Assembly: GCA_009602725.1 (NCBI GenBank)
Contig: WELB01000038.1
Location: 88,155 to 152,154 of the forward strand
Reading direction: 5' to 3'
DNA from: Spirogloea muscicola
Taxonomy: Eukaryota > Streptophyta > Zygnematophyceae > Spirogloeales > Spirogloeaceae
Length of the DNA: 64,000 bases
The position numbers and the translations under genes were made by a program. The notes beneath the pieces were generated by a model. The model worked only from the letters and a program-made list of their open reading frames with translations, was not told where the DNA came from and searched no databases. Of the stretch, positions 49,101 to 60,021 are shown piece after piece (within the stretch, counting starts at the first letter, position 1; every line of letters begins with the position of its first letter).

Positions 49101-49494
49101 CCGATTCTTTCATATCAGCAGCCGCTTTCTTTTTCGTGGAGAAAGGCCTAGCGCCGCCGCCGCCGCAGCCGCCGTCAGGGGTTTGCAAGGGCTTGGCAGC
49201 CGCGCAGGGTAGGCACTCCAGGCCAGGTTGGCCAGAGGGCCGAAGCGGGAGACATCCCCCGGCGGGGGTGACCACGCAGCGGCGCAGGAGGCGCACGCGA
49301 GAGAGAGAGAGAGACAGGAGAGAGCTGCTATCCGTCTTGCGACTTGTTTTGGGGTGTGGCGACTCTTCTGCCACACCATATGCATGCCAGCTGACTTGGT
49401 AGTGAGGCCATGCAGGGCAGGCTGCTGCTGGTCAAGCAGAGTCCTAGCCGTAGGCGGAGCTTCAGGTGTGGCACTTCGACGCGGATAGGGCGCT

Positions 49495-51840
49495 ATACGG
49501 GCAGGCACGACAGCGGGCCAGTCGCCGGGCTCGGCTTCCTCCCCTGCCGCGGGTGCCGGCGCCGGCGCCATAATCAGCCGCAGCCTGAGCGTGCGCAAGG
49601 TGGGCAAGTACGAGGTCGGGCGCACGCTGGGCGAGGGCACGTTCGCCAAGGTCAAGTTCGCGCGCAACGCCGAGACGGACGAGCCCGTGGCGCTCAAGGT
49701 GCTGGACAAGGAGAAGATTCTCAAGCACCGCATGGTGGAGCAGGTGAGCCACCGAGCCCGTGGCCCGCGCCGGCTTCTCGCAGCTGCTTCCCTCTCCCAG
49801 CCTCTCGGCCTTGCCTTACCATGCCTTTCTCGTCCCGCAGATCAAGCGGGAGATCTCAATCATGAAGCTCGTGCGGCACCCCAATGTGGTGCGCCTCCAC
49901 GAGGTGAGTGCGCCTTGCACACGGCCCCACCACTCTGCGAGGCACCGAAGAGCGCCACCCGCCACGCCAAGGCCGCATTCGCCGCCTCATTCTCACGTCC
50001 TTCAGGTATCCTGCAGTCTAGTGAGGTAAATGCTGTGTTTCTTGAAACTGTGTTGCTGCCCATTCTCAGGTCCTGGCGTCGCGCACCAAGATATACATTG
50101 TCCTGGAGTTCGTTTCTGGCGGGGAGCTATTTCGCAAGATCGTAAGTTTACAGCCTTCTGCCAGAGTCCTGCTGCTCCGTATCATAGTGGATAGGTGCAA
50201 TGTCTACTGAAGGGCAGCTCTTGGTGAACACTTTGCCATAGCTGCAGACTCACGAATGCCTGGCGCTGGGCAGTCGTGGGAGTAACTCTCAATTTCTGGG
50301 CCCTGAGTCCAAGGAGGTTGCGGCTCAAGCACAATACTCTGCCACAATGCATGTTGGCCCGAGAGGGTAGCCGTCATGTGCGTGCTGGGCCGGTATGTAT
50401 GTCGACAATGCACCACCTTTTGAAGTGAGCACAGAGCTGCCCGCGAGTATTGGCAGGTTCACCAAGGCAGATTGGATGAGAAGGAGTCGCGAATGTACTT
50501 CCAGCAGCTTGTGGATGCTGTGGAGTTCTGTCACAGTGCCGTGGTGTCTATCACCGTGACCTGAAGGTTTGCCTACAATCTCAGAGTGCCACATATCCTC
50601 CCTTTCCTTGTCAATTCGAGGGTTCTTGTACCAAGTCAAGGTGATGGATGACTGCTCGGTGCACCACTGATTTTCAGCTGAATCCTCCTGGTGAATGCTG
50701 TTGCCTCAATGCAGCCCGAAAATCTGTTGCTGGACGCTCAGGGTAATCTGAAATTTTCCGACTTCGGCCCAAGTGCTCTTCCGCAGCAGCTCAAGGTAGA
50801 TGCTTATACCCATCACATGCTTACTGGGCTGTTCAGGCTAATCCTTGGGATTCAAACGAAGACATGGGCAGAGCATGCCAGCCCATTGCTTAACGGGGCA
50901 CAAAGGCATGCGGCTGTGACCACCGAGAGAGCACGCACTGCTTCGTTCAGCTAAGCAGCCTCTGCTCTGACAGGCAGTTGATCTCTCTCCCTACGCCTCT
51001 TATCCAGGACGATGGCTTGCTGCACACGACCTGCGGCACTCCAAACTATGTCGCCCCAGAGGTATGCACCACCTGTGAAAGAGAGGTATTGATGAGCTTG
51101 TGAGTATCAGGTCCCCAGGAAAGACTCTGAGCAACAAGTTTGAGTATCCCTCGATACAAGAGATTAATGCCCAGGTGTTGGATGACAGGGGCTACAGTGG
51201 AGCCAAGGCTGACCTGTGGTCGTGTGGAGTGATACTCTATGTCATCATGGCAGGCTACCTGCCTTTTGACGAAGCTGACCTCGTAACTCTTTACAAGAAG
51301 GTCATAGCTCTGCCCTTCGGCAACTATTGACCTTATTGTAGTGTGTAGTCGACTATTGATAGATGCACAAACCCATCAAGACAGCGCCCTTTTGGGTAGC
51401 TGATGCTCAGACGTGGATTCTAGGACACCTGTTGGTGGAATGAGGAGCTTTGTCTGTCACTCACTGAATCACTCTGTGGTGCTGGATAATCTAGATTCAC
51501 ATAGCAGATTTTCCATTGTCCAAAGTGATCTCGTCTGAAGTGCGGGACTTGTCGGAATATGCTCGATCCCAACCCCAAGACAGTGAGCTGTTCTCCCCTT
51601 GGTGCAGGTGCAGTCTTTGTTGTCTCAATCACTTGGGCAGACAGCTGCAAGCAGCTTCTCTAGGTCCGACTGATTTTCGCCTATAATCTGCTCTCTGTTG
51701 ATGCTGTGAGGGGGCAGAGAATGAGCTTTGAGGAAATCAGAATGAGTGAGTGGTTCAAGAAGGACTACAAGCCGGCTCCTCTTTACGATGACAAGGATGT
51801 CTCCCTCAACGATGTCCATGCTGTCTTTGAGAATGTGGAG
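49495..51840 (+). pseudogene. CIPK/SnRK3-like Ser/Thr kinase, frame-disrupted and C-terminally truncated
   Basis: Kinase domain of the calcineurin-B-like-interacting (SOS2/CIPK) type. Exons: ?-49743, 49841-49903, 50070-50141, 50457-50566, 50715-50795, 51008-51061, 51175-51300, ~51494-51582, 51718-51840. Motifs: GRTLGEGTFAKVKFA, the Lys in VALKVLDKEKI, REISIMKLVRHPNVVRLHE, YIVLEFVSGGELFRKI, YHRDLK (readable only after a one-base shift in exon 4), [55 protein letters not shown] (also in a shifted frame), FEEIRMSEWFKK. The DFG is followed by Pro where the family has Leu. No ATG is in frame upstream of the GRTLGEG exon. The regulatory NAF/FISL motif and PPI domain are not found downstream. Either a decaying gene or a real gene with sequencing indels; two breaks plus a missing C-terminus favour decay. 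Confidence 0.75.
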
Positions 51841-52850
51841 GTGTGCATTGACAACCTGCTCAACCAGCAAAGCGCGACATTGCTTCAGCGCGCACATGTA
51901 CGGGGCTTTAACAACTCAGCACGGCTAATGAGGAGCCTGGTCAAATCTGTAAAAGCCGTCCACGCCGTTGGTGGTGTGTACAAGCCGTTCTCGTCGATGC
52001 ATGCAGTGTACAGTGCACTGCATACACCGACGTGAATGGCTTGTACACATTTGACAATGCCATCTGTGACAGCACATGATGCAGCCTGTCTTGTCAGGCC
52101 GGAGCACAACCAGCTGCACAACCATGCCTACGATCGCTGATGCTGTCGCTTATACCACAGCTGAGACTCCTTACCTCCACCGGTAGTATGAAGTAGTCGC
52201 AATAAAGCTGCACCTGCGCGTGGTGTCGGGCCTAGAAAGACACCCGTGGTCGCTCAGTCTGTGGCCACCTATATGCACAGCCTAGTCCACACAAGCAGGC
52301 CCGAGGATGAACTTAATCTCCCTGGCGGTTGGTTGCACAGTGTGTGAGTGAGCAGCCCTGGCGCTAGTGCTTGTCCACAGGCAAGTCAGCGATCGTACCA
52401 GCCGCGTCTAAGCCAGAGGAACAGATTCACAGGCAGCAGTGATGATGCGGATGACTTAGAGGTAAGAGCTACGAGCAGAAGTTGCTCGCGGGCTGTCTAC
52501 GATGCCATTGAGGTCAGTGTCACACAGGACATAGCCGGTAACAGAGGCTCTGGCGGCGGCCCGCGTGGTCGTGGCCGCCAGGACAGCGAACAAGAGAAGG
52601 CATGCAACTGCCATGGCGTGGCGTTGGCTGGCCTGCGGTCCGCAAGCAGCCGAGCGCAGCGGCGGGCTGGGGGGCGCGGGGAGCTGGCGCGAGGGCGTGG
52701 CCTGCGGGGTGTGGCGGACTGGCGGCCTTTGTAGCCGTCAGCCGCGCCTTGCCAGGGTGAGGACGGCGGGGGCGGGGGGGGGTGAGGGAGAAGAAGCGGT
52801 AGGGGCTTGGCGCCCCGGGGAAGTTTGCCTCGCCCCAGTGCGCGAGCAAG
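51841..52850. other. Region downstream of the kinase
   Basis: No NAF motif or other gene recognised. A plausible exon-like frame lies at about 52382-52460 (SQRNRFTGSSDDADDLE before GTAAGA), but its family is unknown. Contains the long hairpin listed separately. Confidence 0.4.
51976..52048. repeat. 36-bp-stem imperfect hairpin
   Basis: Arms 51976-52011 and 52013-52048 pair over 36 positions, with 31 Watson-Crick pairs, two G-U pairs and three mismatches. The tip has a one-base symmetric centre. The size and mismatch pattern resemble a plant miRNA precursor stem or a young inverted duplication. Confidence 0.8.
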
Positions 52851-55640
52851 TGGCTGAAGCACTTGATGAAGCCGAGCTGTGAGAGGCCAGCCCAAACGAA
52901 TGGAAGCACATCGACAGATGTACATCACCCGCTGCTAAGCTGACCCGCTATCGGTAACCACAAGTCAACACGTAGAGGTCGCTAAGTGATGCCCGTGTAG
53001 ACGGCAATCGACTAGACTATGTGCCACCAGCTAAAGCTCGACCACTTTTCTAGTGCAAGCATGAGCTTGAGCTCGCTGCAGACAGGCTGACACACGACGT
53101 CGCATTGGGGGGACTTGCGTGGAAGGCCAAAGTGGCCAAGTACAGTGGCAAGCACATCTGATGACGTCCGTTGCCCACTGCAAACTGACCCGCTCAGTAA
53201 CCACGGGTAAAGACATGAACCGATGCCTGGATACCAGATGGCATGGGGGGGGTGTGGCAGCAGCAAGGGGCCGCTTCAGATTGGTGGGGCGGCGTTGGCC
53301 AGATGGACCCCAGTCTCCGCAGTGGTGGCTGGATCTAATCCACGTGATGTGAGCCCGGCGGCTGCGGGATTGCCGGCCCCTCTTCTCTATGGGCGAGCAC
53401 TTTCTTTCTGATTGTGCTTCTGGCGCAGCGGCCTTCGGGACGCGGGCCGTCTTGGAAAGGCCCGCCACCACTACAGACGGGGCCCGCCCGCCCGTCACGG
53501 CGTCACGCGTGGGCCGCACTCCGAAGCAGACCGATACGGCGCCGACGCCCACCGACGCAGCCCTGGTCACGACGAACTCCAGTGAAGTTTCTCTCTCGCT
53601 GGCCTCTCACAGCCACTGCCCTCTCCTCGAGCGTCCTCTCATTGAGGTCTCATTGAGGTTCTTGAGTCTGCCCACTTGCTGAAGTCGAAGAGAACAGTAT
53701 CCTGCTTTTGCCGCCTTCAGACCTCGTCCATTCCTTTGGGCCACACACACAGCCATTCTCACAGCCATAATATCATATCTGACCTCTCACAGCCATTCCT
53801 TTACATTGGAAGAGCTGTTCTTGCTGATCATGCCTCTCTCACACATTTAAGGAATCAAAAAGCGTTCTCTGAGTCGCAACAATGGCTGCGAGGACTGCAG
53901 CTTCTCCAGAAAAGGGAGAGATTGCGCGCAGCGAGCACATCAAACGACTTCCTATATTAATTCCTATATTAAAATCGGCTAAGTTAGCAGTGGAACGCTA
54001 GTACCCACGGGTGAGCACATACAATCCGACAGGCTCACTTAGGGGAGCCGGGGCGCCGCCATAGAAGCCCTGCCATGGAAGCTGGTGACAAGTGGCGACA
54101 GCTGTGAGGCCAGCCATAAAGCGAATTGGCAAGATCCGAAGATGCAGGTCCTGGAAAGAGGGGGGAGCTGTAGATTGAAAGTAAGCTCATCGAAGGGGGC
54201 GAGGGCTGTGAAAAGCCAGCCCGAAAAGACTGGACAAGGTCCGAAGGGGCCGAAAAGTGCTGAGACACACAAGTAAGCAATTACCACGATGGCTGGTCAA
54301 TTTAGTAAAGCGAGCCCACAAGAAGAAAGCTTCTCCAGAAGATGGCGATGGCTGTGAAAGACCAGCCCAACAACAAACATGCAAGGTCTGTAGGTGCCGC
54401 AGATCTGCTTCTGAAGGACGAGTTTGAAAGCTCCGAAGCACTCAGGAAAGCAAGTGACAACTACGAATGGCCTCTTACTTACACCTGATCAGTATCTGCA
54501 AGTCGGAAACTGTAGCAGCCGATGAAGAGAAGAAACTCTTTCAAGGGAGCGATTGCTGTGAAAGCCTATTTCTACCAAAACAAAATTTCGTGTGTTTGAA
54601 GAATCCGAAGGCCAAAGTGGCCGAGTAAAGGCAAGCACATCTGATGGAGAGAAGGGCTCGCCCATTGAGGATAGGGGCTGGAAACCCAGCCCAAAAAAGA
54701 ATGAACAAAGTACGAGAAGGGGGCCAGAGGAAGCGCTAAGAAATCATCTGATGACGTACCTCACCTACTGCAAAGTGAACCGCTCAGAAACTACGAGTCA
54801 ACACGAGAAGGTCGTCAACCGATGCCTGATACCAGATGGCGAATTCCAAGCCCTTCTGCCACCAACTAGAGCTCGCCCAGCTTTCTGGTTCAAAGCATGA
54901 GCCTGAGCACGCTGCAAACAGGCAGACACCGACTGCGCAAGAACGACAAATATGCAGCTGGCAAGCCCATCTCAGCCGGAAGCACATCTGGACGTCTTGC
55001 GCCAAATTGGACCTAAACAGCCAAAGAGATTGGAAGGGCGAGGGCTGTGAAGTGAACGCTCTCTTAATAGGGAACGATGCTTGTGAAAGGCCAGCACAGG
55101 AAATTGTGGACAAGGTCCAAAAGGGGGCCGGAGAGTGCTACACCACACAGCTACGCAAGTGACTACTACGAACGGGTGCTTACAACCCTCAGTCAGCAGC
55201 CGCAAGTCGAATTCATTGCAGCCGGAAAAGTGTGAAATCACACAAGTGCGGGCAAGGCAGCCCGGGTTTTCTTTATGCTGTTGGGCTGGCCTCTTACGGC
55301 CACTGCCTTAAAGTGGAAGAGCTGTTTCGCAGGAAAAGGGGGAAGGCATTGTGATGGGGCTGCAACGCTCAAATAAGCAGCGGATACTTCAGGGACAAGG
55401 TCCAGGGTTCCGAGGGTGGGTGAAAACCGTAATCCCTCCTTTTCCGTGGTTAACGAGCGGGCCAATCTGCAGTGGGTGATGTACGCCATAAAATGTGCTT
55501 GCCTTCGTACTTGGCCATTTTGGCCTTCGTTTGTTTCAAATGCACAAATGTCATCTCGAAATAACCTAATGGACTGCGCGCCTCCCCGTTCCCCGTTTCG
55601 CGTTTCAATCAGGGGCACCACGCCGACTGTGCCAGGTTGG
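52851..55640. repeat. Dense dispersed-repeat block
   Basis: About 2.8 kb made of repeated modules: TGTGAGAGGCCAGCCCAAACGAATGG near 52879, TATGGGCGAGCAC at 53388, CCCACGGGTGAGCACATAC near 54003, GGCGAGGGCTGTGAAAAGCCAGCCC near 54199, CTCGCCCATTGAGGATAGGGGC near 54657, and GCAGCCGCAAGTC near 55197. Short open frames here are not conserved. No gene recognised. Confidence 0.6.
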
Positions 55641-55663
55641 GCGACGCCTCATGGGAGAAGAGA

Positions 55664-56584
55664 GAAGGCGCGTGGAGCGCATGAAATGAATGGGGGACAA
55701 TTAAGCCAACACATTGCTCAGGCAGAATCTAGTGCAAAATAGAAAAAGGTTTCATGAAACGGAGCCCTATTCTAAGGTGTCTAAGGTAGCAGGGTGACAT
55801 CAGTCCCTACGGGTGAGCACATCCAAATCCGACAAGCTAACTTGGGGAGCTGGAGCGCCGCCACGAGAGCCGGAGGCCTGGCTTAGAGCGCACCCTGCAC
55901 GCTGATGATGATAGCCAGAGCTTGCGAGCGCTGCAAACTAAGCGAAAGCTGCATCATATTACAGGCAACTAATGCCTGCGGAACGCTAGTGTAACCCAAG
56001 CTGCCCCCCCGACTACGACGACGCGCGTCAACCAGTCGGGCCAGATGCTGGATTAGGGAGGACCATTCAATGCCATAGCCTCCGTAGATATCCATCGCGC
56101 ACGGATAATAGTGGTCTCCTCGGGGGTGGTCCTGGTAGTGCCAAGAAGAAGAAGGAGAGACATTATGAGGACCACCCCTGGGGCAGCCACTTCTTCCCAT
56201 GCGCCATGGACATTCATGGCGGATACGGAACGAAGTGGTCTTCCCTACTCCATCGCCTGGCACAACATGTCGATGCCCGCCGACGTAGTCGGGCGGGTAG
56301 CTTAGGGCATTCTAGCCTCCCGCAAAAGATTGTTGCTTGCTGTAGAATGCGGCTATTGTTGAGTCTGCAGAGCTCCCAGGCACCAGCAATACACCAGCGT
56401 GCTGGCCGTGCATTAGGCCAGGCGAATGATTTCCGTGGTCGTAGTCTGGCTACTCAGCTTAGCTTGTCAGGTAGATATGTGCTCACTTGAGGATACTAGT
56501 GTCCCCCTTAGCTCATTGCCCATTACCAGGACGTCTGAAAGGCTCGATTTGGCCTCCTTTCCATCATCATGCGCACCGCGCGCC
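55664..56584. mobile_element. Foldback (long inverted-repeat) element
   Basis: Two arms of roughly 390-440 bp (55664 to ~56104, and ~56198 to 56584) are imperfect reverse complements, about 70% alike by eye. Matching landmarks: GAAGGCGCG at the left end against CGCGCGCC at the right end; GTGAGCACAT near 55813 against its complement near 56479; TAACCCAAGCTGCC near 55992 against its partner near 56300. The ~90-bp spacer has its own hairpin (GGGGTGGTCC / GGACCACCCC). Each arm encodes, reading outward from the centre, related peptides MDIYGGYGIEWSSLIQHLA (minus) and MDIHGGYGTKWSSLLHRLA (plus), both continuing VDARRRSR.GSLG. So two copies of one repeat lie head to head. The RNA would fold into a long double strand. 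Confidence 0.7.
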
Positions 56585-57669
56585 GTTATCCGGCCCTGCG
56601 GCCCTGGTGGAAAATTTGCTACCGACTCTTTTCCGTTCACTACCCGTCCACGACCTGTCCACGGCATCAATGGTCTAACACCGACAAAGTACCATCTGTT
56701 GGCCACCACCCTCCTACCGACCGTCCCCCATTCATGCCCTGTGAAGAAAAGAAAGAGCGCTTCCATTGTAAGGCAATGGCTCGTGTGATGGACCCGTCAC
56801 TTACTAGAAGTATGTAGAAGCGTGTTAGCTTCGTCGTGGGTATCCTTTCACTGTGCGTGCTTGGGCGTGCTCTCGCTGCAGCCTCTGGCTTTCGTTAGGG
56901 GGATTGGTTTTGCGGCAGCTAGTCTGTCGGGTTTGAGGCTTTTCACTCGTAGCTGCTGAGTGGTTCATCCTACACCCGTTCTGACAAAGCGCTTTAGGCC
57001 CCTCCGTCATCTGGCCTCTTCAAACCTTTGTCCATTCTTTTCGGGCTGGCTTTACAGCCCTTGTCCCCATTGGCCTTCGTTTGTTTCAAATACACGAATT
57101 TTCTTCATTGAGAGGGCCACTTCTTTCACTGAACGAGACAGTCTCGAAGATGCTGCATTTAACATTAGCGTTTGACTCCAGCTGCCTGACCCCAGTCGTT
57201 AGAACCCGCACCCATTCATCCGTCTGTTGCTTCTTACGATGATTTTGAAAGGCTAGCCCTAGTGGTCACTTGCTTTCCCGAGTGGTCAACGCCTTCCAAC
57301 TCTTATTGGACCTTGACTCATATTCGGCTGCTTTATTACCCCTGATCTGCAGCCGCAACGGCTGGAGAGCTTGTTAGCAGCTGGGGGAGTCGCCTCGCGT
57401 ACTAGCTGCCCGAGTCATCAGCTTGATTCCTGCCCTGCAGGCGCCGACGCACCCCCCAGAAGGCGTGTCGACCTGGTGGCCGTCACGCCTGGCCACCGCA
57501 TAGTTGCCAATTTGGTCATCACGGACGCCCCCGACTATACCAGCCCGGTCACGTCACCGTTGAGGGCAGAGCACGTGGCTGCCATTGCCAACCGGGGCAA
57601 GCAATTTGAAGTATGCCGGCCATCCGGTGGAGGATGAGTCCGTCTACTAGCGTTTACATTCATGGAGCG
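56585..57669. repeat. Repeat modules and a second LINE-like fragment
   Basis: TTTTCGGGCTGGC module near 57037 and other module pieces. A plus frame at about 57420-57637 reads RRRVDLVAVTPGHRIVANLV and then LRAEHVAAIANRG. It resembles the region before the C-terminal tail in non-LTR retrotransposon polyproteins (inference from pattern). No intact gene. Confidence 0.45.
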
Positions 57670-58139
57670 TACAGTCATACCTCGTTATAGGCACGTCGGC
57701 CGGTTTGGCGAAAATGTGTGACTATATCGAGGTGTGCTTGTTCGTTGTAGAGGCACTATTGCCCCCAAATGTGCTTCTGCCGTGACAATCAGCAATATAT
57801 CAGATTATATATGAAAAAGGGCCTTTTGGGTTTAGGTTTAGGGTTAGGGTTTAAAAACTAGACCCTAACCCTAGACCTAAACCCTAAACCCCACACCCTA
57901 AACCCTAAACCTCAACCCTAATCCCTGTAGAGAATAGTAGAGATATTGTTGATTTGTTTTCATATAGGCACTTCTAGTGGGAGAATGTGCCCGAAAAACT
58001 GTGCCTGTACATAACGGCACGTTCCCTTATCGAGTCACTTTTGCCTGGGGAAAAGTGCTTCCCGCAAAAAGGTGCCACTATCGAAGGATTGCCCTTATGT
58101 GCCCTTATCCGTAGGTCCCTATAACGAGGTATGACTGTA
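57670..58139. mobile_element. Tc1/mariner-pogo-like MITE with TA flanks
   Basis: Terminal inverted repeats 57670-57691 and 58118-58139 are perfect over 22 bp including the TA (TACAGTCATACCTCGTTATAGG). Removing the TA gives a 20-bp TIR starting CAGT, flanked by a TA duplication, as in pogo/Tigger-type elements. The 466-bp body has no transposase frame, so it would be moved in trans. A telomere-like tract sits in its middle. Confidence 0.85.
57826..57926. repeat. Head-to-head telomere-like repeats inside the MITE
   Basis: Degenerate TTTAGGG/TTAGGG units (57826-57853) run into CCCTAAA/CCCTAAC units (57862-57926) across a short AT linker. The unit is the plant telomere type. The converging orientation makes the tract itself palindromic. 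Confidence 0.9.
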
Positions 58140-58905
58140 TGGGCTTGGTGGCTTGACCTTTCTGCTCCAGCTCGTGTGTCGAGCGGTGTCCCCGTTCGAC
58201 GTTTAAATCTGGATGCTCCTTATGTAATATTTGTCAATGTGCGACTAACAGCCTCTGCTTCTTCTTGTTGAATGTAAATAATGTGGTGAATCGGGGGTCC
58301 GAGTTGGGTGGCCATCTGACTCAGCCTATTGGGCCGTTGGAGTGAAGGGAGGCCCCGGCACATCGGTCTGTTTGTTGGGGCGATCGCGCTGCTCTGTGCG
58401 CCCTAGCTCTGTCTGCCACCCACTAAGGATGCGGCTCTGTGCGGCCAGGCGGAGACTGTGTTAGTCCGGCCTCTGTGTGCGGCCAGGCGGAGTCTATGCT
58501 AGTTCAGCGTTTATGTGCGGCCAGGCAGAGCTCTGTGCTACTCTGGACTCTGTGTGCTACCAGACTTACTATGTGTTACCAAGAGCGGATCTGCGTCTAT
58601 ATCGCCGAGACGAGGGCGGTCTGCTGGTCCTCCGGAGTAGGGCAGACGCTTACTGGAAGACTCTGAGAGGAGAAGAGAAGGAACTAAGACGGTTGACCGC
58701 AAGAGACAAAAGCAACATCATGATGAAGCAACAATGCCGGCTCATCAGACCAGCGTGAGGTCAGTCACACCGGTGCAGGGAGGCGAGCTTGCAACAGGCT
58801 GACGTAGCAGCCGCACCAGCAGCCGCGGCCACACAATCATCCTTTGATTTGTTGTATGCATCTCCGCATCACGTTGTAGCAATGCCAGGCATAGGCCTTG
58901 CATCT
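58140..58905. other. Spacer with 38-bp tandem repeat
   Basis: No gene recognised. Three copies of a ~38-bp unit containing GTGCGGCCAGGC start at about 58439, 58477 and 58515. Confidence 0.5.
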
Positions 58906-60021
58906 TGTCGGAAAGAGTGTTCTTCGGAACTCTTGACTGCTAGCTGCATATGGTCTAGGTCTAGCTGTTTTTGTGTGGAGCTGCGCTGTAGCACCTTGGG
59001 ATGCTCATCACAGACAGCGGTAGACGAGGTCTAGGGATTTTGACCTAGGAGTGGGTGGATGGCGTGGCCCACACGCCGGCCTTGATATTTTTTTGGGCGG
59101 GCCCAACACTCCGACTCTAGCAAGCATGGTCTAGCAACTCAAGTCCATACGTTCGACCTGACAGCACTCCGGCAGTTCGGACCAGGAGTGGGAAGAGCGG
59201 GACGCTACGGTCTTGGCGTACCTGGACCAGTACCACCTGACGCAAGTCTTGCCAACTGCAAGCGGTGCGCAAGAGTGGAGGAAGCTGGTGGATCAGGAGC
59301 AGGCTGAGAACAGTGTGGTGACCAAGGACAAGGTCATCTGGCATTGCTGTAGACAGCCTGGGCATCGGAAGGCGCAGTGTCCTCTGCATTTGGCGGTGCA
59401 GCGGTCAGGGAAGAAGCGGCAACAGGGACACAGGAGTCAGGCAGTACTGCACTGGCGATCTACCACGCCGACGCGCTGAAGTGCAGGACCGGCTGCAGTC
59501 GGTGGTCTCGACGGGGTCTACTTGGATGTGTCGCGATATTGAACAGTTCCCTGGAGGACAAATCAGCAGTTTCGCGAGAAGGCGATTCGCTGCGGCTGCA
59601 AGTGGTGTACCAGGTCAGGTACTCTGCGGAGCAGTGGAAGCTGAGGAATCAGCAGTTGTGCGAGAAGGATCGACTGCAAGTTGGTGGGCAAAGTCCAGTA
59701 TCCTGCGGAGCAGTGGGAGCTGATGGATCAGCTGGAGCACAAGAAGGCGATTGACTACAAGTTGGTGTACAATGTCAACTTGTTGTCAAGGTGTTCTGAC
59801 AGGTCGAGAAGATCGACTTGGTTTGCTAGACCCATACTTGCTAGAGTGGGAGTGTTGGAAAGTGTGTTCTTTGGAAACTCTTGACTGCTAGCTGCATATG
59901 GTCTAGGTCTAGCTGTTTTGTGTGGAGCTGCGCTGTAGCGCTTTGTGATGCTCAGTACAGACAGCGGTAGACGAGGTCTAGGGTTTTTGACCTAGGAGTG
60001 GGTGGATGGCGTGGCCCCACA
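58906..60021 (+). mobile_element. Short LTR retrotransposon (TRIM/copia-like), non-autonomous
   Basis: LTRs 58906-59073 and 59853-60021 (168 and 169 bp, roughly 90% identical) start TGT(C/T)GGAAAG and end CCACA. The element is bordered by a perfect 5-bp target duplication CATCT (58901-58905 and 60022-60026). A purine-rich GAGTGGGAG precedes the 3' LTR. The 779-bp interior has a gag remnant with HCCRQPGHRKAQC, a damaged CCHC zinc knuckle that is one Cys off the consensus, and no polymerase. LTR divergence indicates an insertion that is not very recent. Confidence 0.85.

Noticed and set aside
58438-58552. 38-bp direct repeats considered as a CRISPR-like array
   Set aside because: Only three diverged tandem units without distinct spacers, in a eukaryotic context.
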